Program-made: the position numbers and the translations under genes | Notes under the pieces: model-generated | What the model saw: the letters and a program-made list of their open reading frames with translations, nothing else | Told to the model about the DNA's origin: nothing | The model's database searches: none | In this document: one piece after another, positions 35,306-46,366 of the stretch | Layout: every line of letters starts with the position of its first letter | Position numbering within the stretch: the first letter of the stretch is position 1 | Source: Desulfomicrobium orale DSM 12838 | GTDB taxonomy: Bacteria > Desulfobacterota > Desulfovibrionia > Desulfovibrionales > Desulfomicrobiaceae | DNA: 64,000 nucleotides | Reading direction: 5' to 3' | Assembly (NCBI RefSeq): GCF_001553625.1 | Contig: NZ_CP014230.1 | Coordinates: forward strand, 62,001-126,000

Positions 35306-36388
35306 TTACAACTGATACTTGTAGTAGGCGGCACAGGAGCCTTCGGTGGACACCATGCACGGCCCCACAGGAGAGGCCGGTGTGCAGGCCGATCCGAAAA
35401 GGCCGCACCCGTCCGGAGCCAGCTTGCCCCGCAGCACGTCTCCGCAACGGCAGCCCCTGATCCGGGGCACTTCCTCCAGAGACAGGCCGAACACGCGCAT
35501 GGCGTCGAACTGTGCATATTCCTCGCGGATGCGCAGACCGCTGTCCGGAATGACGCCGATACCCCGCCACGACGCGTCCGAAGTCTCGAAAACCTCGGCC
35601 ATAACAGCCATTGCCGCAGGGTTTCCGGCATTGGAGACCACGCGGGTATAGGCGTTCACCACTTCCGCCTGCCCCCTGATCTTCATGGACGCGAGAAGAT
35701 GCAAGGCCTGGAGGATGTCCACGGGTTCGAAGCCCGCCACCACGGCGGGCAGGCCATGCCGCGAGGCCAGAAAGCGGTAAGGCTCAAGGCCGATGACCGC
35801 GGAAACATGCCCCGGCAGCAGAAAGGCGTTCACCCGCAAATCCGGATCGCCGGCCAGGACTCTCAGAACGGGCGGCACCAGCTTGTGAAGCGACAGAACC
35901 GAAAAATTGCCGACGCCCTCTTCCCTGGCCGCCTTGATCGTGGCGGCCACGGCCGGGGCGGTGGTCTCGAAGCCCACGCCCAGAAAAACCACCCTGTCTC
36001 CGGGATTTTCCCTGGCCAGGACCAGGGCGTCGAAGGGTGAATAGACCACCTTGACCCGCGCACCTTCGGCCCGGGCCGTCCCGAGGGAGCGCTTCCCCGG
36101 TCCCGGAACCCGCATCAGGTCGCCGAAGGTGGCCACAAGAGCGCCCTGTCCGGCCAGCTTCAGAAAGGCCGCCACCTCGCTGTCGTGAGTGACGCAGACG
36201 GGACAGCCGGGACCCGACAGGTGCGTGACGCCCTCCGGCAGCAGGGAACGCACGCCGCTACGGAAGATGGACACGGTATGCGTGCCGCAGACTTCCATGA
36301 AGCGCAGCCCGCCGCCGAGTTCCGCGCGGATACGGTCCAGAAGCGCCCGGCACAGCCGGGGATCGGAAAAGCCCTCAAGCGCGTCCAA
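35306..36388 (-). CDS. hypD: [NiFe]-hydrogenase maturation protein HypD
   Basis: This 360-residue Fe-S protein works with HypC to build the Fe(CN)2CO group of [NiFe] hydrogenases. Conserved cysteine motifs are visible: [36 protein letters not shown] and a C-terminal cluster (CRCGDVLRG then [15 protein letters not shown]). It overlaps hypC by 14 bp. No hydrogenase structural genes are in the window. Confidence 0.96.
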   Translation of the reverse strand: MDALEGFSDPRLCRALLDRIRAELGGGLRFMEVCGTHTVSIFRSGVRSLLPEGVTHLSGPGCPVCVTHDSEVAAFLKLAGQGALVATFGDLMRVPGPGKRSLGTARAEGARVKVVYSPFDALVLARENPGDRVVFLGVGFETTAPAVAATIKAAREEGVGNFSVLSLHKLVPPVLRVLAGDPDLRVNAFLLPGHVSAVIGLEPYRFLASRHGLPAVVAGFEPVDILQALHLLASMKIRGQAEVVNAYTRVVSNAGNPAAMAVMAEVFETSDASWRGIGVIPDSGLRIREEYAQFDAMRVFGLSLEEVPRIRGCRCGDVLRGKLAPDGCGLFGSACTPASPVGPCMVSTEGSCAAYYKYQL

Positions 36389-36602
36389 GTCCGAATCCTT
36401 CCTCGAAAAGCCTGAGCGTCGCCAGAGCTTCTTCCCGGTCCAGGCGGGTCAGGGCGAACCCGGCGTGCACCACCACATAATCGCCCACGGCCACCGTTTC
36501 GGACATGACGTCCAGCCGGATGCGCCGGGCCACGCCGCCCATCAGCACCTCCGCGTTTTTTCCATCCACCATGACCACTTCCATGGGCACCGCCAGACAC
36601 AT
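36375..36602 (-). CDS. hypC: Hydrogenase assembly chaperone HypC
   Basis: This 75-residue protein starts with MCLAVPMEVV. The N-terminal Cys2 becomes the active ligand of HypC. The remainder has the family OB-fold-like pattern (VGDYVVVHAGFAL). It is upstream of and overlaps hypD, the usual order. Confidence 0.96.
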   Translation of the reverse strand: MCLAVPMEVVMVDGKNAEVLMGGVARRIRLDVMSETVAVGDYVVVHAGFALTRLDREEALATLRLFEEGFGLGRA

Positions 36603-36688
36603 AGGATGAATCTCCCGCTTTACTTTTTCTTGGGGCAGTTGCTAAATCCCGGCCTGTTGCGTGTCAATGAACTCTTCCCCGCCACCGC

Positions 36689-37312
36689 ATGAGTCCACAG
36701 CCTCTCCCTCTTGTCTCCACCGCCATTGCCGGCCGCATCCCATCGGACGGGCAGTGCCGCGTCTGGTGGGACAATTACCGGATGCTGGAGAACATCAAGC
36801 GGCACAGCGAACTGGTGGCCCATGTGGCCACGGCGCTGGCCGAAATGGCGGCCGGGCGGAGCGCAGGCAACCCGCAGCGGCTGCCGCCGGAAGATTTCGT
36901 GCAGAGCGTTCGCGCTTCGGCCCTGCTGCACGACCTGGGCAAGACCTGCGCCATCCGCATAGGCGGTGACCACAGTCAGCTCGGCGCGGCCTGGGTCATG
37001 CAGCTGACCGGAAATCCACACATCGCCCAGGGCGTGATGCACCACGTGTACTGGCCCGGCGAGCTGGACCCGGAACGGCACTTTCTGCCTCTGGCCGTCA
37101 TTTACGCCGACAAGCGCGTCCGCCACGACGATCTGGTCAGCCTGGAAGAACGCTTTGACGACCTCATGGACCGCTACGGAAAAAACGAGCGCAGCCGGGA
37201 CTGGATCGGCCGGTCCAGGCAGCAGAACCGGGACATCGAAAACCTCTTGAGCGCATTTCTGGGAGAAGACATCCATGCGTATCCTTTTGATCGCCGGCGG
37301 CTGGTCCGGTGA
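36689..37312 (+). CDS. HD-domain phosphohydrolase
   Basis: This 207-residue soluble protein has HSELVAHVATAL and SALLHDLGKTCAIR, the His and His-Asp metal ligands of the HD superfamily. GGDHSQLG and later AVIYADKRV supply further ligands. It resembles HDIG-type hydrolases acting on nucleotides or phosphate esters, but the substrate is unknown. It is divergent from hypC, and its 3' end overlaps ddl by 38 bp. Confidence 0.82.
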   Translation: MSPQPLPLVSTAIAGRIPSDGQCRVWWDNYRMLENIKRHSELVAHVATALAEMAAGRSAGNPQRLPPEDFVQSVRASALLHDLGKTCAIRIGGDHSQLGAAWVMQLTGNPHIAQGVMHHVYWPGELDPERHFLPLAVIYADKRVRHDDLVSLEERFDDLMDRYGKNERSRDWIGRSRQQNRDIENLLSAFLGEDIHAYPFDRRRLVR

Positions 37313-38183
37313 ACGTGACGTAGCCCTGAGCAGTTCGAAGCAGATAGAAAAAAGCCTGTCCGCCCTGGGACACACGGTCACCCTGTTCGATCCGGAGCGG
37401 GATCTGCGCGGGCTGGCCGCAGCCGCCCGGGGGCAGGATTTCGTCTTCATCAACCTGCACGGTTCACCGGGCGAGGACGGGCTGGTCCAGGCCCTGCTGG
37501 AGCGCATGAACCTGCCTTTTCAGGGCGCGGCCTCCCGGTCCTCGCTTCTGGCCCTGAACAAGGCCGTGGCCAAGCAGATTTTCGAGGACGCCGGGCTGAC
37601 CACCCCGGCCTGGGAATTCATTCCGGCCCGCCATGTCCGCTCGTGGCGGCCCAGCCTTCCTTTTCCGCTGGTCGTCAAGCCCAACACGGGCGGCTCCAGT
37701 CTGGGCGTGAGCATCGTTTCCACCCAGAAAGAACTGGACGCCTGTCTGAACCTGCCCGCGACCGCCGGGCAGGATCTGCTGGCCGAAGTTCTGATCCGGG
37801 GGCAGGAGCTGACCTGCGGCGTGCTCGAAGGCGAGGAACTTCCGCCCATTCTGATCCGGCCCAAACGCGGCGTCTTCTTTGACTATGAAAGCAAATACAT
37901 GGCCGGAGCCACGGAAGAAATCTGTCCCGCGCCCGTGTCCGCCGAGCTCACCGCGACCCTGCAACGCATGGCCCGGACGGCCCACGAGGCTCTGGGCCTG
38001 TCCGACTACAGCCGCGCGGACTTCATGGTGGATGAAAACGGCGTCCCGCACATTCTGGAGGTCAACACCCTGCCCGGAATGACCGCCACCAGCCTACTGC
38101 CCCAGGAGGCCCAGGCCGTGGGCATGTCCTTCGAGGCCCTGCTGGCCCGGCTGATCGAACTGGGTCTGCGCAAAAAACACTGA
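37275..38183 (+). CDS. ddl: D-alanine--D-alanine ligase
   Basis: This 302-residue ATP-grasp ligase joins two D-Ala for peptidoglycan. It starts MRILLIAGGWSGERDVALSS. The ATP-binding loop VVKPNTGGSSLGVSIV and the C-terminal LEVNTLPGMTATSLLP are typical. It overlaps the HD gene and shares a stop/start base with waaA, so translation is coupled. Confidence 0.95.
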   Translation: MRILLIAGGWSGERDVALSSSKQIEKSLSALGHTVTLFDPERDLRGLAAAARGQDFVFINLHGSPGEDGLVQALLERMNLPFQGAASRSSLLALNKAVAKQIFEDAGLTTPAWEFIPARHVRSWRPSLPFPLVVKPNTGGSSLGVSIVSTQKELDACLNLPATAGQDLLAEVLIRGQELTCGVLEGEELPPILIRPKRGVFFDYESKYMAGATEEICPAPVSAELTATLQRMARTAHEALGLSDYSRADFMVDENGVPHILEVNTLPGMTATSLLPQEAQAVGMSFEALLARLIELGLRKKH

Positions 38184-39406
38184 TGCGGCCCCTGCTTCGC
38201 GCCGCGGCCTTTGCCGCCTACACGGCTCTGGGCTGTCTGGCCGCGCCTTTTCTCTTTCTGTCCCCACGCCTGCGCCAAGGCTGGCGGCAGCGCCTCGGGC
38301 TGGGACTGCCCGGCCCGTGCCGCATCTGGATACAGGGCGCGTCGGCCGGAGAATGCCAGCTCATCCAGAGCCTCATGCCCCATCTCCCGGCCGTGTCCAC
38401 GCTGGCCACCACCTGCACGGCCCAGGGCCTCTCCATTCTGGAAAAAACAGCCGCCGGCGGTCCGTTCCATCCCCGCATGCTGCCTCTCGATCTGCCGCCT
38501 CTCATGTATTTCACCCTGAAGCGGATCCGGCCCGCCGTGGTCGTGCTGCTGGAAACGGAGCTCTGGCCGGGCCTGCTCATGGCCTGCGCGATGCTGCGCG
38601 TCCCCGTGGTCGTACTCAACGCCCGCATGAGTTCCCGTTCCCTCGGCGGCTACCTGTTTCTGCGCCCGCTGCTGCCCCCCCCGGCGGCCATCGGAGCCAT
38701 TTCCCCCGGCGACGCCCTCCGCTTCGGTCTGGTCTTCGGGCACGGCCGCGTCCGGATCACAGGCAACATCAAATTCGACCGGGCCATGAACGCGCCGCTT
38801 CTCGAACGGCGGGGCAATCCTCTGCGCCACCTGATTCCGGAAGATGACTGGTTCGTGGTGCTGGGCTCCGTGCGCGAGGAGGAGGAAGAGGCCGTACTGG
38901 CCCTTGTCCGGATGCTCAGAGAACTCCGGCCCGCGTGCATCGTGGGACTTTTTCCCCGCCACATGCACCGTACCGGCCCCTGGATGGAGCAGCTGGCGGC
39001 AGCGGGCATCCCCGCTGTCCTGCGCAGCAGCCTGAACAGCCCGGCCCGGCCCGGAACGGTCGTCGTCTGGGACCGCTTCGGTGAACTGGGCGCGGCCTAC
39101 GGGCTGGCCGGACGGGCCTTTGTGGGCGGCAGTCTGGCCCGGCTGGGCGGTCAGAACTTTCTGGAACCCCTGAGTCAGGGTGTCCTGCCCGCCACGGGCC
39201 CGCATACCCGCAATTTCGACTGGGTGGGCCCGGAAATCTTCGTCTCCCTGGTCCGCAAAAGCGGCGACATCGGCACACTGGCCCGGGAACTGGCCGCTCC
39301 CGCCCCGCCCCGGACGGAGGTCCGCAGCCAAGCCGAGGCCTACATCGCCGCCCGGGCCGGAGCCACCAAAGCCTCCGCTTCGATGCTCGGGCCTTTTCTG
39401 AAATGA
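38183..39406 (+). CDS. waaA: 3-deoxy-D-manno-octulosonic acid transferase
   Basis: This 407-residue membrane-associated glycosyltransferase (GT30) attaches Kdo to lipid A precursor. Residues 1-25 form an N-terminal membrane anchor. The motif IWIQGASAGECQLIQSLMP carries the catalytic Glu, and ETELWPGLL and FVGGSLARLGGQNFLEPL are GT30 hallmarks. It is followed by kdsB. Confidence 0.94.
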   Translation: MRPLLRAAAFAAYTALGCLAAPFLFLSPRLRQGWRQRLGLGLPGPCRIWIQGASAGECQLIQSLMPHLPAVSTLATTCTAQGLSILEKTAAGGPFHPRMLPLDLPPLMYFTLKRIRPAVVVLLETELWPGLLMACAMLRVPVVVLNARMSSRSLGGYLFLRPLLPPPAAIGAISPGDALRFGLVFGHGRVRITGNIKFDRAMNAPLLERRGNPLRHLIPEDDWFVVLGSVREEEEEAVLALVRMLRELRPACIVGLFPRHMHRTGPWMEQLAAAGIPAVLRSSLNSPARPGTVVVWDRFGELGAAYGLAGRAFVGGSLARLGGQNFLEPLSQGVLPATGPHTRNFDWVGPEIFVSLVRKSGDIGTLARELAAPAPPRTEVRSQAEAYIAARAGATKASASMLGPFLK

Positions 39407-39439
39407 CGACGCGGGCCGCCCCGCTCATGGAGATGTCCC

Positions 39440-40177
39440 ATGTCCGAAGTTCTCGCCATTGTCCCGGCCAGATACCAGAGTTCCCGCTTTCCGGGCAAAC
39501 CCCTGGCCCTGATCCACGGCCGGCCCATGTTCTGGCATGTCATGCGCCGCGCGGCCATGTGCCCGCTGGTTTCCAGAGTGGTTCTGGCCACGGATGACGA
39601 GCGTATTTTCCAGGCGGCCCGGCAGTCGGACATGGAGGTCCTCATGACCGGCACCCATCACGCCAGCGGCACGGACCGCGTGCTGGAAGCCGCCCGGACC
39701 CTCGGGGCCGGTCCGGAAGATATCGTCATCAATGTTCAGGGCGACGAGCCGGCCCTGGAGCCGGCAATGCTCACGGAGCTGATCCGTCCCTTCGATGACG
39801 CCCGCGTACAGGTCACCACCCTGGGCACGCCCATCAGCGCCAGGGAAGCCGCCTCGCCGGACAGGGTCAAGATCGTCCGCGCCGAAAGCGGCCGGGCTCT
39901 GTACTTCTCCCGCGCACCCGTCCCCTTCGGCCGCGAGACCGAACCCGCGTATCTCGGACACATCGGCCTTTACGGGTTTTACATGCGCGTCCTTGAAAAG
40001 TTCAGCGCTTTGAGCGAAAGCCCCCTGGAACGACTGGAAAAACTGGAACAGCTCCGGCTGCTCGAAGCCGGAATTCCCATCCACGTGGCCCTCACCCGGC
40101 ACAAAAGCCTGGGTGTGGACCGGCCCGAAGATCTGCCCATTGTCAGTCAGCTCATGCAAGGAGAGCAGCACACATGA
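39440..40177 (+). CDS. kdsB: 3-deoxy-manno-octulosonate cytidylyltransferase (CMP-Kdo synthetase)
   Basis: This 245-residue enzyme activates Kdo with CTP. It starts [20 protein letters not shown], has the conserved [12 protein letters not shown] and a C-terminal VDRPEDLP. The product is the donor for WaaA, encoded just upstream. The stop overlaps carA by ATGA. Confidence 0.96.
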   Translation: MSEVLAIVPARYQSSRFPGKPLALIHGRPMFWHVMRRAAMCPLVSRVVLATDDERIFQAARQSDMEVLMTGTHHASGTDRVLEAARTLGAGPEDIVINVQGDEPALEPAMLTELIRPFDDARVQVTTLGTPISAREAASPDRVKIVRAESGRALYFSRAPVPFGRETEPAYLGHIGLYGFYMRVLEKFSALSESPLERLEKLEQLRLLEAGIPIHVALTRHKSLGVDRPEDLPIVSQLMQGEQHT

Positions 40178-41283
40178 AAGCGATTCTGGCCCTCGAAGAC
40201 GGAACGGTCTTCACCGGCGAGTCCTTTACCGGCCCCGGTGAAGCCGCGGGCGAAGTCATCTTTCACACCGCCATGTCCGGATATCAGGAAATTCTGACCG
40301 ATCCCGCCCAGTATGGCCAGATGGTCTGCATGACCTACCCGCTCATCGGCAACTACGGCGTCAACCCCGAAGACGCCGAATCCGCGCGGGTTCACTGTCC
40401 GGCCCTCATCGTCAAGGAATGCTGCAGGGAGCCTTCCAGCTGGAGGTCGACGGAAAGCCTGCCGGACTACCTGAAGCGCCACGGTGTCATGGGTCTGGAA
40501 GGCGTCGACACCCGCGCCCTGACCCGGCACCTGCGCATTCACGGAGCCATGCGCGGCGTGATCTCCACGGAAGAAGGCCCCGGGGCGCTGGCAGCCAAGG
40601 CCAGAACGCTGCCGTCCATGGAAGGCGCCCGGCTGGCGGATTTCACGGCTCCGGAAGAGCCCTATCACTGGACGGATCAGGGCCCGCGCCCCGCCGCGCC
40701 CCAGTGGCCCGAAGACTCCGGAGACAGGCTCAAGGTGCTCGTGTACGACTACGGCACGCGCTGGAGCGCCCTGCGGCAGCTCGCCGCCGAGGGGCTGGCC
40801 ATTCTGGCCGTGCCGCCGGACTTCCCCGCGCAGTCCGTCAGAAAGCTGGCGCCGCACGGCGTATTCCTGTCCAGCGGCCCCGGCGACCCGGCGGCCATGA
40901 GTGAAGCCGTCTCCATTGTCCGGGAACTCTGCGAAATCTGTCCCGTCAGCGGCATCGGTCTGGGATACCAGCTTCTGGTCCTCGCCCTGGGCGGGTCGAG
41001 CCACAAGCTCCGCTTCGGCCATCACGGCGCCAATCACCCGATCCGGGACGATGTCAGCGGAAAGATCGAAATTTCCTCCCAGAGCCACGGCTTCTGCGTG
41101 GACATCTCCGGCCTGGACGAACTGGAACAGACCCATCTCAATCTGAACGACGGGACACCCGGAGGATTCCGGCACCGGACCAAGCCCCTTTTCGGCGTGC
41201 AGCACTACCCCGGAACGACTCCTCCCGGCGGCCGGTCCTTTTTCACCGAATTCCGGCACATGCTGGAAGAGCGGGCACGGTAG
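40174..41283 (+). CDS. carA: Carbamoyl-phosphate synthase small subunit with degenerate glutaminase site
   Basis: This 369-residue protein aligns with CarA over its whole length. The N-terminal domain has [10 protein letters not shown] and [18 protein letters not shown], and the GATase domain has LSSGPGDP and FGHHGANHP. The class I glutaminase triad is not conserved. GIGLGYQ has Gly262 where the nucleophilic Cys should be (normally GICLGHQ). The usual QYHPE is QHYPG, with Tyr345 and Gly347 in place of the catalytic His and Glu. It could hardly hydrolyse glutamine, so the holoenzyme may depend on free ammonia, as in urea-cycle CPS I. carB is not in the window. Confidence 0.9.
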   Translation: MKAILALEDGTVFTGESFTGPGEAAGEVIFHTAMSGYQEILTDPAQYGQMVCMTYPLIGNYGVNPEDAESARVHCPALIVKECCREPSSWRSTESLPDYLKRHGVMGLEGVDTRALTRHLRIHGAMRGVISTEEGPGALAAKARTLPSMEGARLADFTAPEEPYHWTDQGPRPAAPQWPEDSGDRLKVLVYDYGTRWSALRQLAAEGLAILAVPPDFPAQSVRKLAPHGVFLSSGPGDPAAMSEAVSIVRELCEICPVSGIGLGYQLLVLALGGSSHKLRFGHHGANHPIRDDVSGKIEISSQSHGFCVDISGLDELEQTHLNLNDGTPGGFRHRTKPLFGVQHYPGTTPPGGRSFFTEFRHMLEERAR

Positions 41284-41285
41284 AC

Positions 41286-42089
41286 ATGTCCGCCGAGACG
41301 CTCAAAGCCAGGAAGCAGCTGGCCGAAGTGGGCATGCTGCTCAAGCAGGGCAAGCTCCTGGCCGCCGTGACCGGCATGCACGAAGCCGTGGGCACCGTGC
41401 TCAAAACGCCGCTCATGAAGCGGGAAATGCAGGAATACAGCGAAGCCCTGGACAAAGCCGCCTACATGCTGGGCACGGACCGGGAGCTGAAAAAAATCTA
41501 CCCGGTGCAGATCCGCTACACGCCCGGAGCGGAGCAGGAATTTCTGGCCGCCCTCGGCGAACTCCAGGCCTTTCTGCGGGAAAATCTGGCCGAGGAGGCC
41601 GACGTCCGTCTGGAAGCCCTGAAACTGTACCGGCAGAAACAGCTGGAGCTTATCCGGCAGGCCCTGCGCAGGGACGATCCCGAAGAGGCCGGGCAGACCG
41701 CTTCCCGGCTGACGGAGGAAAACCCCGAGGATACGGCACTGCGCGCGGCCCTGGCCGACATTTTCCTGGAAGCGGGCCGGTGCGAGGAAGCCCTGAGCCA
41801 TCTGCACGCGGCCTACCCTCAGGACCAGGACTACGCCCACGCCCTGAACAGGCTGGGCATGACCCTGCGCAAGGCCGGACGACTGGACGAGGCGGAAAAA
41901 TTTTACCTGCGGGCTCTGGAACGGGAAAGCCGGGACGAATCCATTCACTTCAATCTGGGCCGGGTCTATCTGGACATGAAAGCCTGGGAGCGGGCCGCCC
42001 GGGCCGCGGCGGACGCTCTGGACATCAATCCGGATTTTGATGAAGCCCGCAAAATGAAGCTCTTCGCGGACAGGCAGGCCCGGACATAA
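41286..42089 (+). CDS. Tetratricopeptide-repeat protein
   Basis: This 267-residue soluble protein has a helical N-terminal region and C-terminal TPR units (about residues 150-255), for example AHALNRLGMTLRKAGRLDEA and SIHFNLGRVYLDMKAWERAA. TPR domains mediate protein contacts, and the partner is not evident. It starts 2 bp after carA and ends the operon that runs from the HD gene. Confidence 0.8.
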   Translation: MSAETLKARKQLAEVGMLLKQGKLLAAVTGMHEAVGTVLKTPLMKREMQEYSEALDKAAYMLGTDRELKKIYPVQIRYTPGAEQEFLAALGELQAFLRENLAEEADVRLEALKLYRQKQLELIRQALRRDDPEEAGQTASRLTEENPEDTALRAALADIFLEAGRCEEALSHLHAAYPQDQDYAHALNRLGMTLRKAGRLDEAEKFYLRALERESRDESIHFNLGRVYLDMKAWERAARAAADALDINPDFDEARKMKLFADRQART

Positions 42090-42339
42090 GACACTGAGGT
42101 CCCTGCCGCCTGCGGGAACGCGCCCGCAAACTTTCTTCCCGGCGGCTTCCACCGTCAGACTCCCGCCAACCGGTTCTCCCGCCGCCTCTACTTCCCGACA
42201 AGGGAGGGCCTTTTCCCCGCTTCAGAACGGCTTCCCGCCTTATTTTCGCCAACTGGCACGTCAAATGCTTTAAAGGCTGCAGACCAGCCTCAGGCTGCAA
42301 ATAATTTGACATCTCTTGCCTGAACGGCGGGAAACAATC

Positions 42340-43307
<968 letters not shown>

Positions 43308-43308
<1 letters not shown>

Positions 43309-44288
43309 TGCGAGTGCTGGTCACGGGCGGGGCAGGCTACATCGGCAGCCACACCTGCAAGGAGCTGGCCCGAAGCGGACATGAACCCGTGGTCTATGAC
43401 AACCTGTCCACCGGCCGCCGGGAACTGGCGCGCTGGGGGGCATTCGTCCACGGCGACATCCTCGACACCCAGCGTCTGCGCACGGCCATGCGCCGGGAGC
43501 GCGTTGAGGCAGTCATCCACTTCGCGGCCAAGGCCTATGTGGGCGAGTCCGTCATCAATCCGGAAAAGTACTTCCGCAACAATGTAGGCGGCACCCAGAG
43601 CCTGCTGGACGCCATGCGCGGCGAGGATGTGCGCGACATCGTGGTTTCGGGCACCTGTGCCGTGTACGGCACGCCGGAGCGCATGCCCATCGACGAAAGC
43701 ACCCCGGCCAGCCCTATCAATCCCTACGGCGAGAGCAAGCTCTTCATGGAGCGCATGCTCGCCGCCTACGGGCGCGCGTACGGCACGCACTTTACCTCCC
43801 TGCGCTATTTCAACGCGGCGGGCTGCGACGCGGACGGTGAAACCGGCGAATGGCACGACCCGGAGACACACCTCATTCCGCGCGTGCTGATGGCGGCCGC
43901 AGGCAGAATCGAGGCTCTGGAAATTTTCGGAGATGACTACCCCACCCCAGACGGCACCTGCATCCGCGATTACGTGCACGTGCGCGATCTGGCCAAAGCC
44001 CATATCGCCGCCGTGGAACGGTTGCAAAAAGGCGGCGGGAACAGCATCCTGAATCTGGGCGCAGGCCGGGGATTTTCCGTAAGAGAAATTGTCCGGGCCG
44101 CGGAAGAGGTCACGGGACGTCCCGTGCCCCATGTATTCAGACCCAGGCGCGAGGGCGACCCGGCGGAACTGGTGGCCGACAGCGGGCTGGCGGGCGAAGT
44201 CCTGGGCTGGCGGGCGCACCACTCATCCATCGAGGAAATTCTCCGGACCGCATGGGCCTGGGAGCAACGAAGAGGGCGGATCTCATGA
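43308..44288 (+). CDS. galE: UDP-glucose 4-epimerase
   Basis: This 326-residue SDR enzyme has VLVTGGAGYIGSHTCKELA at the N-terminus, NPYGESKLFME with Tyr and Lys of the active site, and CIRDYVHVRDLAKAH. It interconverts UDP-glucose and UDP-galactose, or the N-acetyl forms, for glycan synthesis. It overlaps the flanking genes by one and four bases. Confidence 0.94.
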
Positions 44289-46366
44289 ACAAACCTCAGG
44301 AAGCTGCCGCTCCGCAGGCCGGACCGAAACTTCTCAACCTCGGCTGCGGACGGACCTGGAGACCGGGCTGGGTGAACGTCGATTTCCGTTCATATTCCCC
44401 CCATGTTCTGGCCTATGACCTGCGCCTGGGCATTCCCTTTGCCGACGCCTCCTTCGATGTGGTGTACCATTCCCATGTGCTGGAACATTTCAGCAAGCGG
44501 CAGGGGGAATTCTTCGTGCGCGAATGTTTCCGCGTCCTCAGACCGGGCGGCCTGCTGCGTCTGGCCGTTCCCGACCTGGAAGACATCGCCCGCGCCTATC
44601 TGAAAACCCTGGAAGAGACCCGGACGGGAAAGGAAGGTGCGGAAAAACGCCATCAGTGGATACTGGTGGAAATGCTCGACCAGCTCACCCGCACCGCAAG
44701 CGGCGGGGAAATGCTGGCCTGGTGGCGGGAGCACCCCGTGCCCCAGCGGGAATTCATCGAAATTCGTCTTGGCGAGGAAGCCCGCTCCGGCATGGAGTCC
44801 GCCCGGCACTTCCGTCCGGCCCCGGCGGGCCGCCGGCCCGCTCTGGAACCCGCCAACCCGGAATTTTCGGGCTCGGGCGAACTGCACCGCTGGATGTACG
44901 ACCAGGTGTCCTTGAGCGGCCTGCTGGAATCGGCCGGATTCACGCGGATAACGCGCCAGACGCATGACGCGAGCCTCTCCGCCGAGCCGTCCATCCGCGA
45001 ACTGGACAGCGACGCCGAGGGAAACGTCCGCAAGCCCGACTCCCTGTTCATGGAGGCCGTAAAGCCCCAGACGCCGCTTCCCGTCCCGAGAGTGGCCATG
45101 TTCTCCACCAGCGACGCGGGAGGAGCGGCCATCGCCGCCCTGCGCCAGCATCAGGCCCTGCGGGACAAGGGTGTGAGCAGCGAATTCTATGTCATGCGCC
45201 AGTTTTTCTCCCGCGAGGCCGTGCATGTACTGCCCGCCCGCGGCCACCATGTCGCGAGCCGGGGAGAAACGGCCTGGCACAGCGCCCTTCCGGCCTGCGA
45301 GTACCGCCACGGCCAGATGATAAGCAGGTTCCCGGACCGGCCCGCCGGAGCCGAACATTTTTCCTTTCCGGCCCAGGGTTTCTCCCTGCGGGACGTGCCG
45401 GGCCTTGCGGATTTCGATGTCCTGAACCTGCACTGGGTGGCGGGCATGTGCGACCCGGCCCTGGAGCCGGAGGCTTTCGCCGGACGGCCGCTGGTGTGGA
45501 CCCTGCACGACATGAATCCCTTTACCGGCGGCTGTCATTACGCGGACGGATGCCGGGGCTTCGAGAAGCACTGCGGCTCCTGTCCGCAGCTCGGTTCCCG
45601 CGATGAAAACGACATCTCGCGGCAGACCTGGAAATCGCGCATGACCGCCTACCGCAAGCTCAATCTGCACATCGTGGCTCCCAGTGTCTGGCTGGCCGAA
45701 GAAGCCCGTAAAAGCTCGCTCTTTTCACGCTTTCCGGTGCACGTCATACCGTACGCCCAGCCCCTGTCCGTGTACCAGCCCCTCAACCGGGACGACCTGC
45801 GGGCCGGGCTGGGCATGGACAAGGAAGAACTCGTCCTGCTTTTCGCCGCCCAGAGCCTGGGCAACAGGCGCAAGGGCGGAGCCTTTCTGCTGGAGATGCT
45901 CCAGTTTCTGGCCCGGACGGAACTGAAGGACAGGACCACGGTGCTCCTGCTCGGCGGCGACCCGCCCCGCCCCTTTCTGGAAACGGGCGTCAAGGCTGAG
46001 GCCACGGGCCATATCGACAGCGACCAGCACATGGCCGCGCTGTACAACGCCGCCAACGCCGTGCTGGTGCCCTCGCTGGAAGACAACCAGCCCAATGTCG
46101 TCTGTGAGGCCCTGGGCTGCGGCACGCCGGTGGTCGCCTTCGCGGCCGGGGGCATACCGGAGATGATCAGCCACGGGGAAACGGGCTTTCTTGCGCCCAC
46201 GGGCGACGCCAAGGGGCTGCTGGAAGGCGTCCGCTGGGCTGCCGGAGCGAAGGAAAATCCCGCCATCCGCAGACTGTGCAGGGCCTTTGCCCTGAAACAA
46301 TGGCACCCGGACCTGTGTGCGAAAAGCTACATGGATCTCTATCAAAGTCTGGCTCCGGCACGATGA
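44285..46366 (+). CDS. Methyltransferase-glycosyltransferase fusion
   Basis: This 693-residue protein has a class I SAM methyltransferase domain (about 20-270: KLLNLGCGRTWRPGWVNVD, HSHVLEHF, RVLRPGGLLRLAVPD) followed by a GT4-type glycosyltransferase (about 280-690: FSTSDAGGAAIAALRQHQAL at the start, and VPSLEDNQPNVVCEALGCGT for donor binding). It should methylate and transfer sugars during surface-polysaccharide assembly. The start ATG overlaps the galE stop. Confidence 0.88.
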   Translation: MNKPQEAAAPQAGPKLLNLGCGRTWRPGWVNVDFRSYSPHVLAYDLRLGIPFADASFDVVYHSHVLEHFSKRQGEFFVRECFRVLRPGGLLRLAVPDLEDIARAYLKTLEETRTGKEGAEKRHQWILVEMLDQLTRTASGGEMLAWWREHPVPQREFIEIRLGEEARSGMESARHFRPAPAGRRPALEPANPEFSGSGELHRWMYDQVSLSGLLESAGFTRITRQTHDASLSAEPSIRELDSDAEGNVRKPDSLFMEAVKPQTPLPVPRVAMFSTSDAGGAAIAALRQHQALRDKGVSSEFYVMRQFFSREAVHVLPARGHHVASRGETAWHSALPACEYRHGQMISRFPDRPAGAEHFSFPAQGFSLRDVPGLADFDVLNLHWVAGMCDPALEPEAFAGRPLVWTLHDMNPFTGGCHYADGCRGFEKHCGSCPQLGSRDENDISRQTWKSRMTAYRKLNLHIVAPSVWLAEEARKSSLFSRFPVHVIPYAQPLSVYQPLNRDDLRAGLGMDKEELVLLFAAQSLGNRRKGGAFLLEMLQFLARTELKDRTTVLLLGGDPPRPFLETGVKAEATGHIDSDQHMAALYNAANAVLVPSLEDNQPNVVCEALGCGTPVVAFAAGGIPEMISHGETGFLAPTGDAKGLLEGVRWAAGAKENPAIRRLCRAFALKQWHPDLCAKSYMDLYQSLAPAR

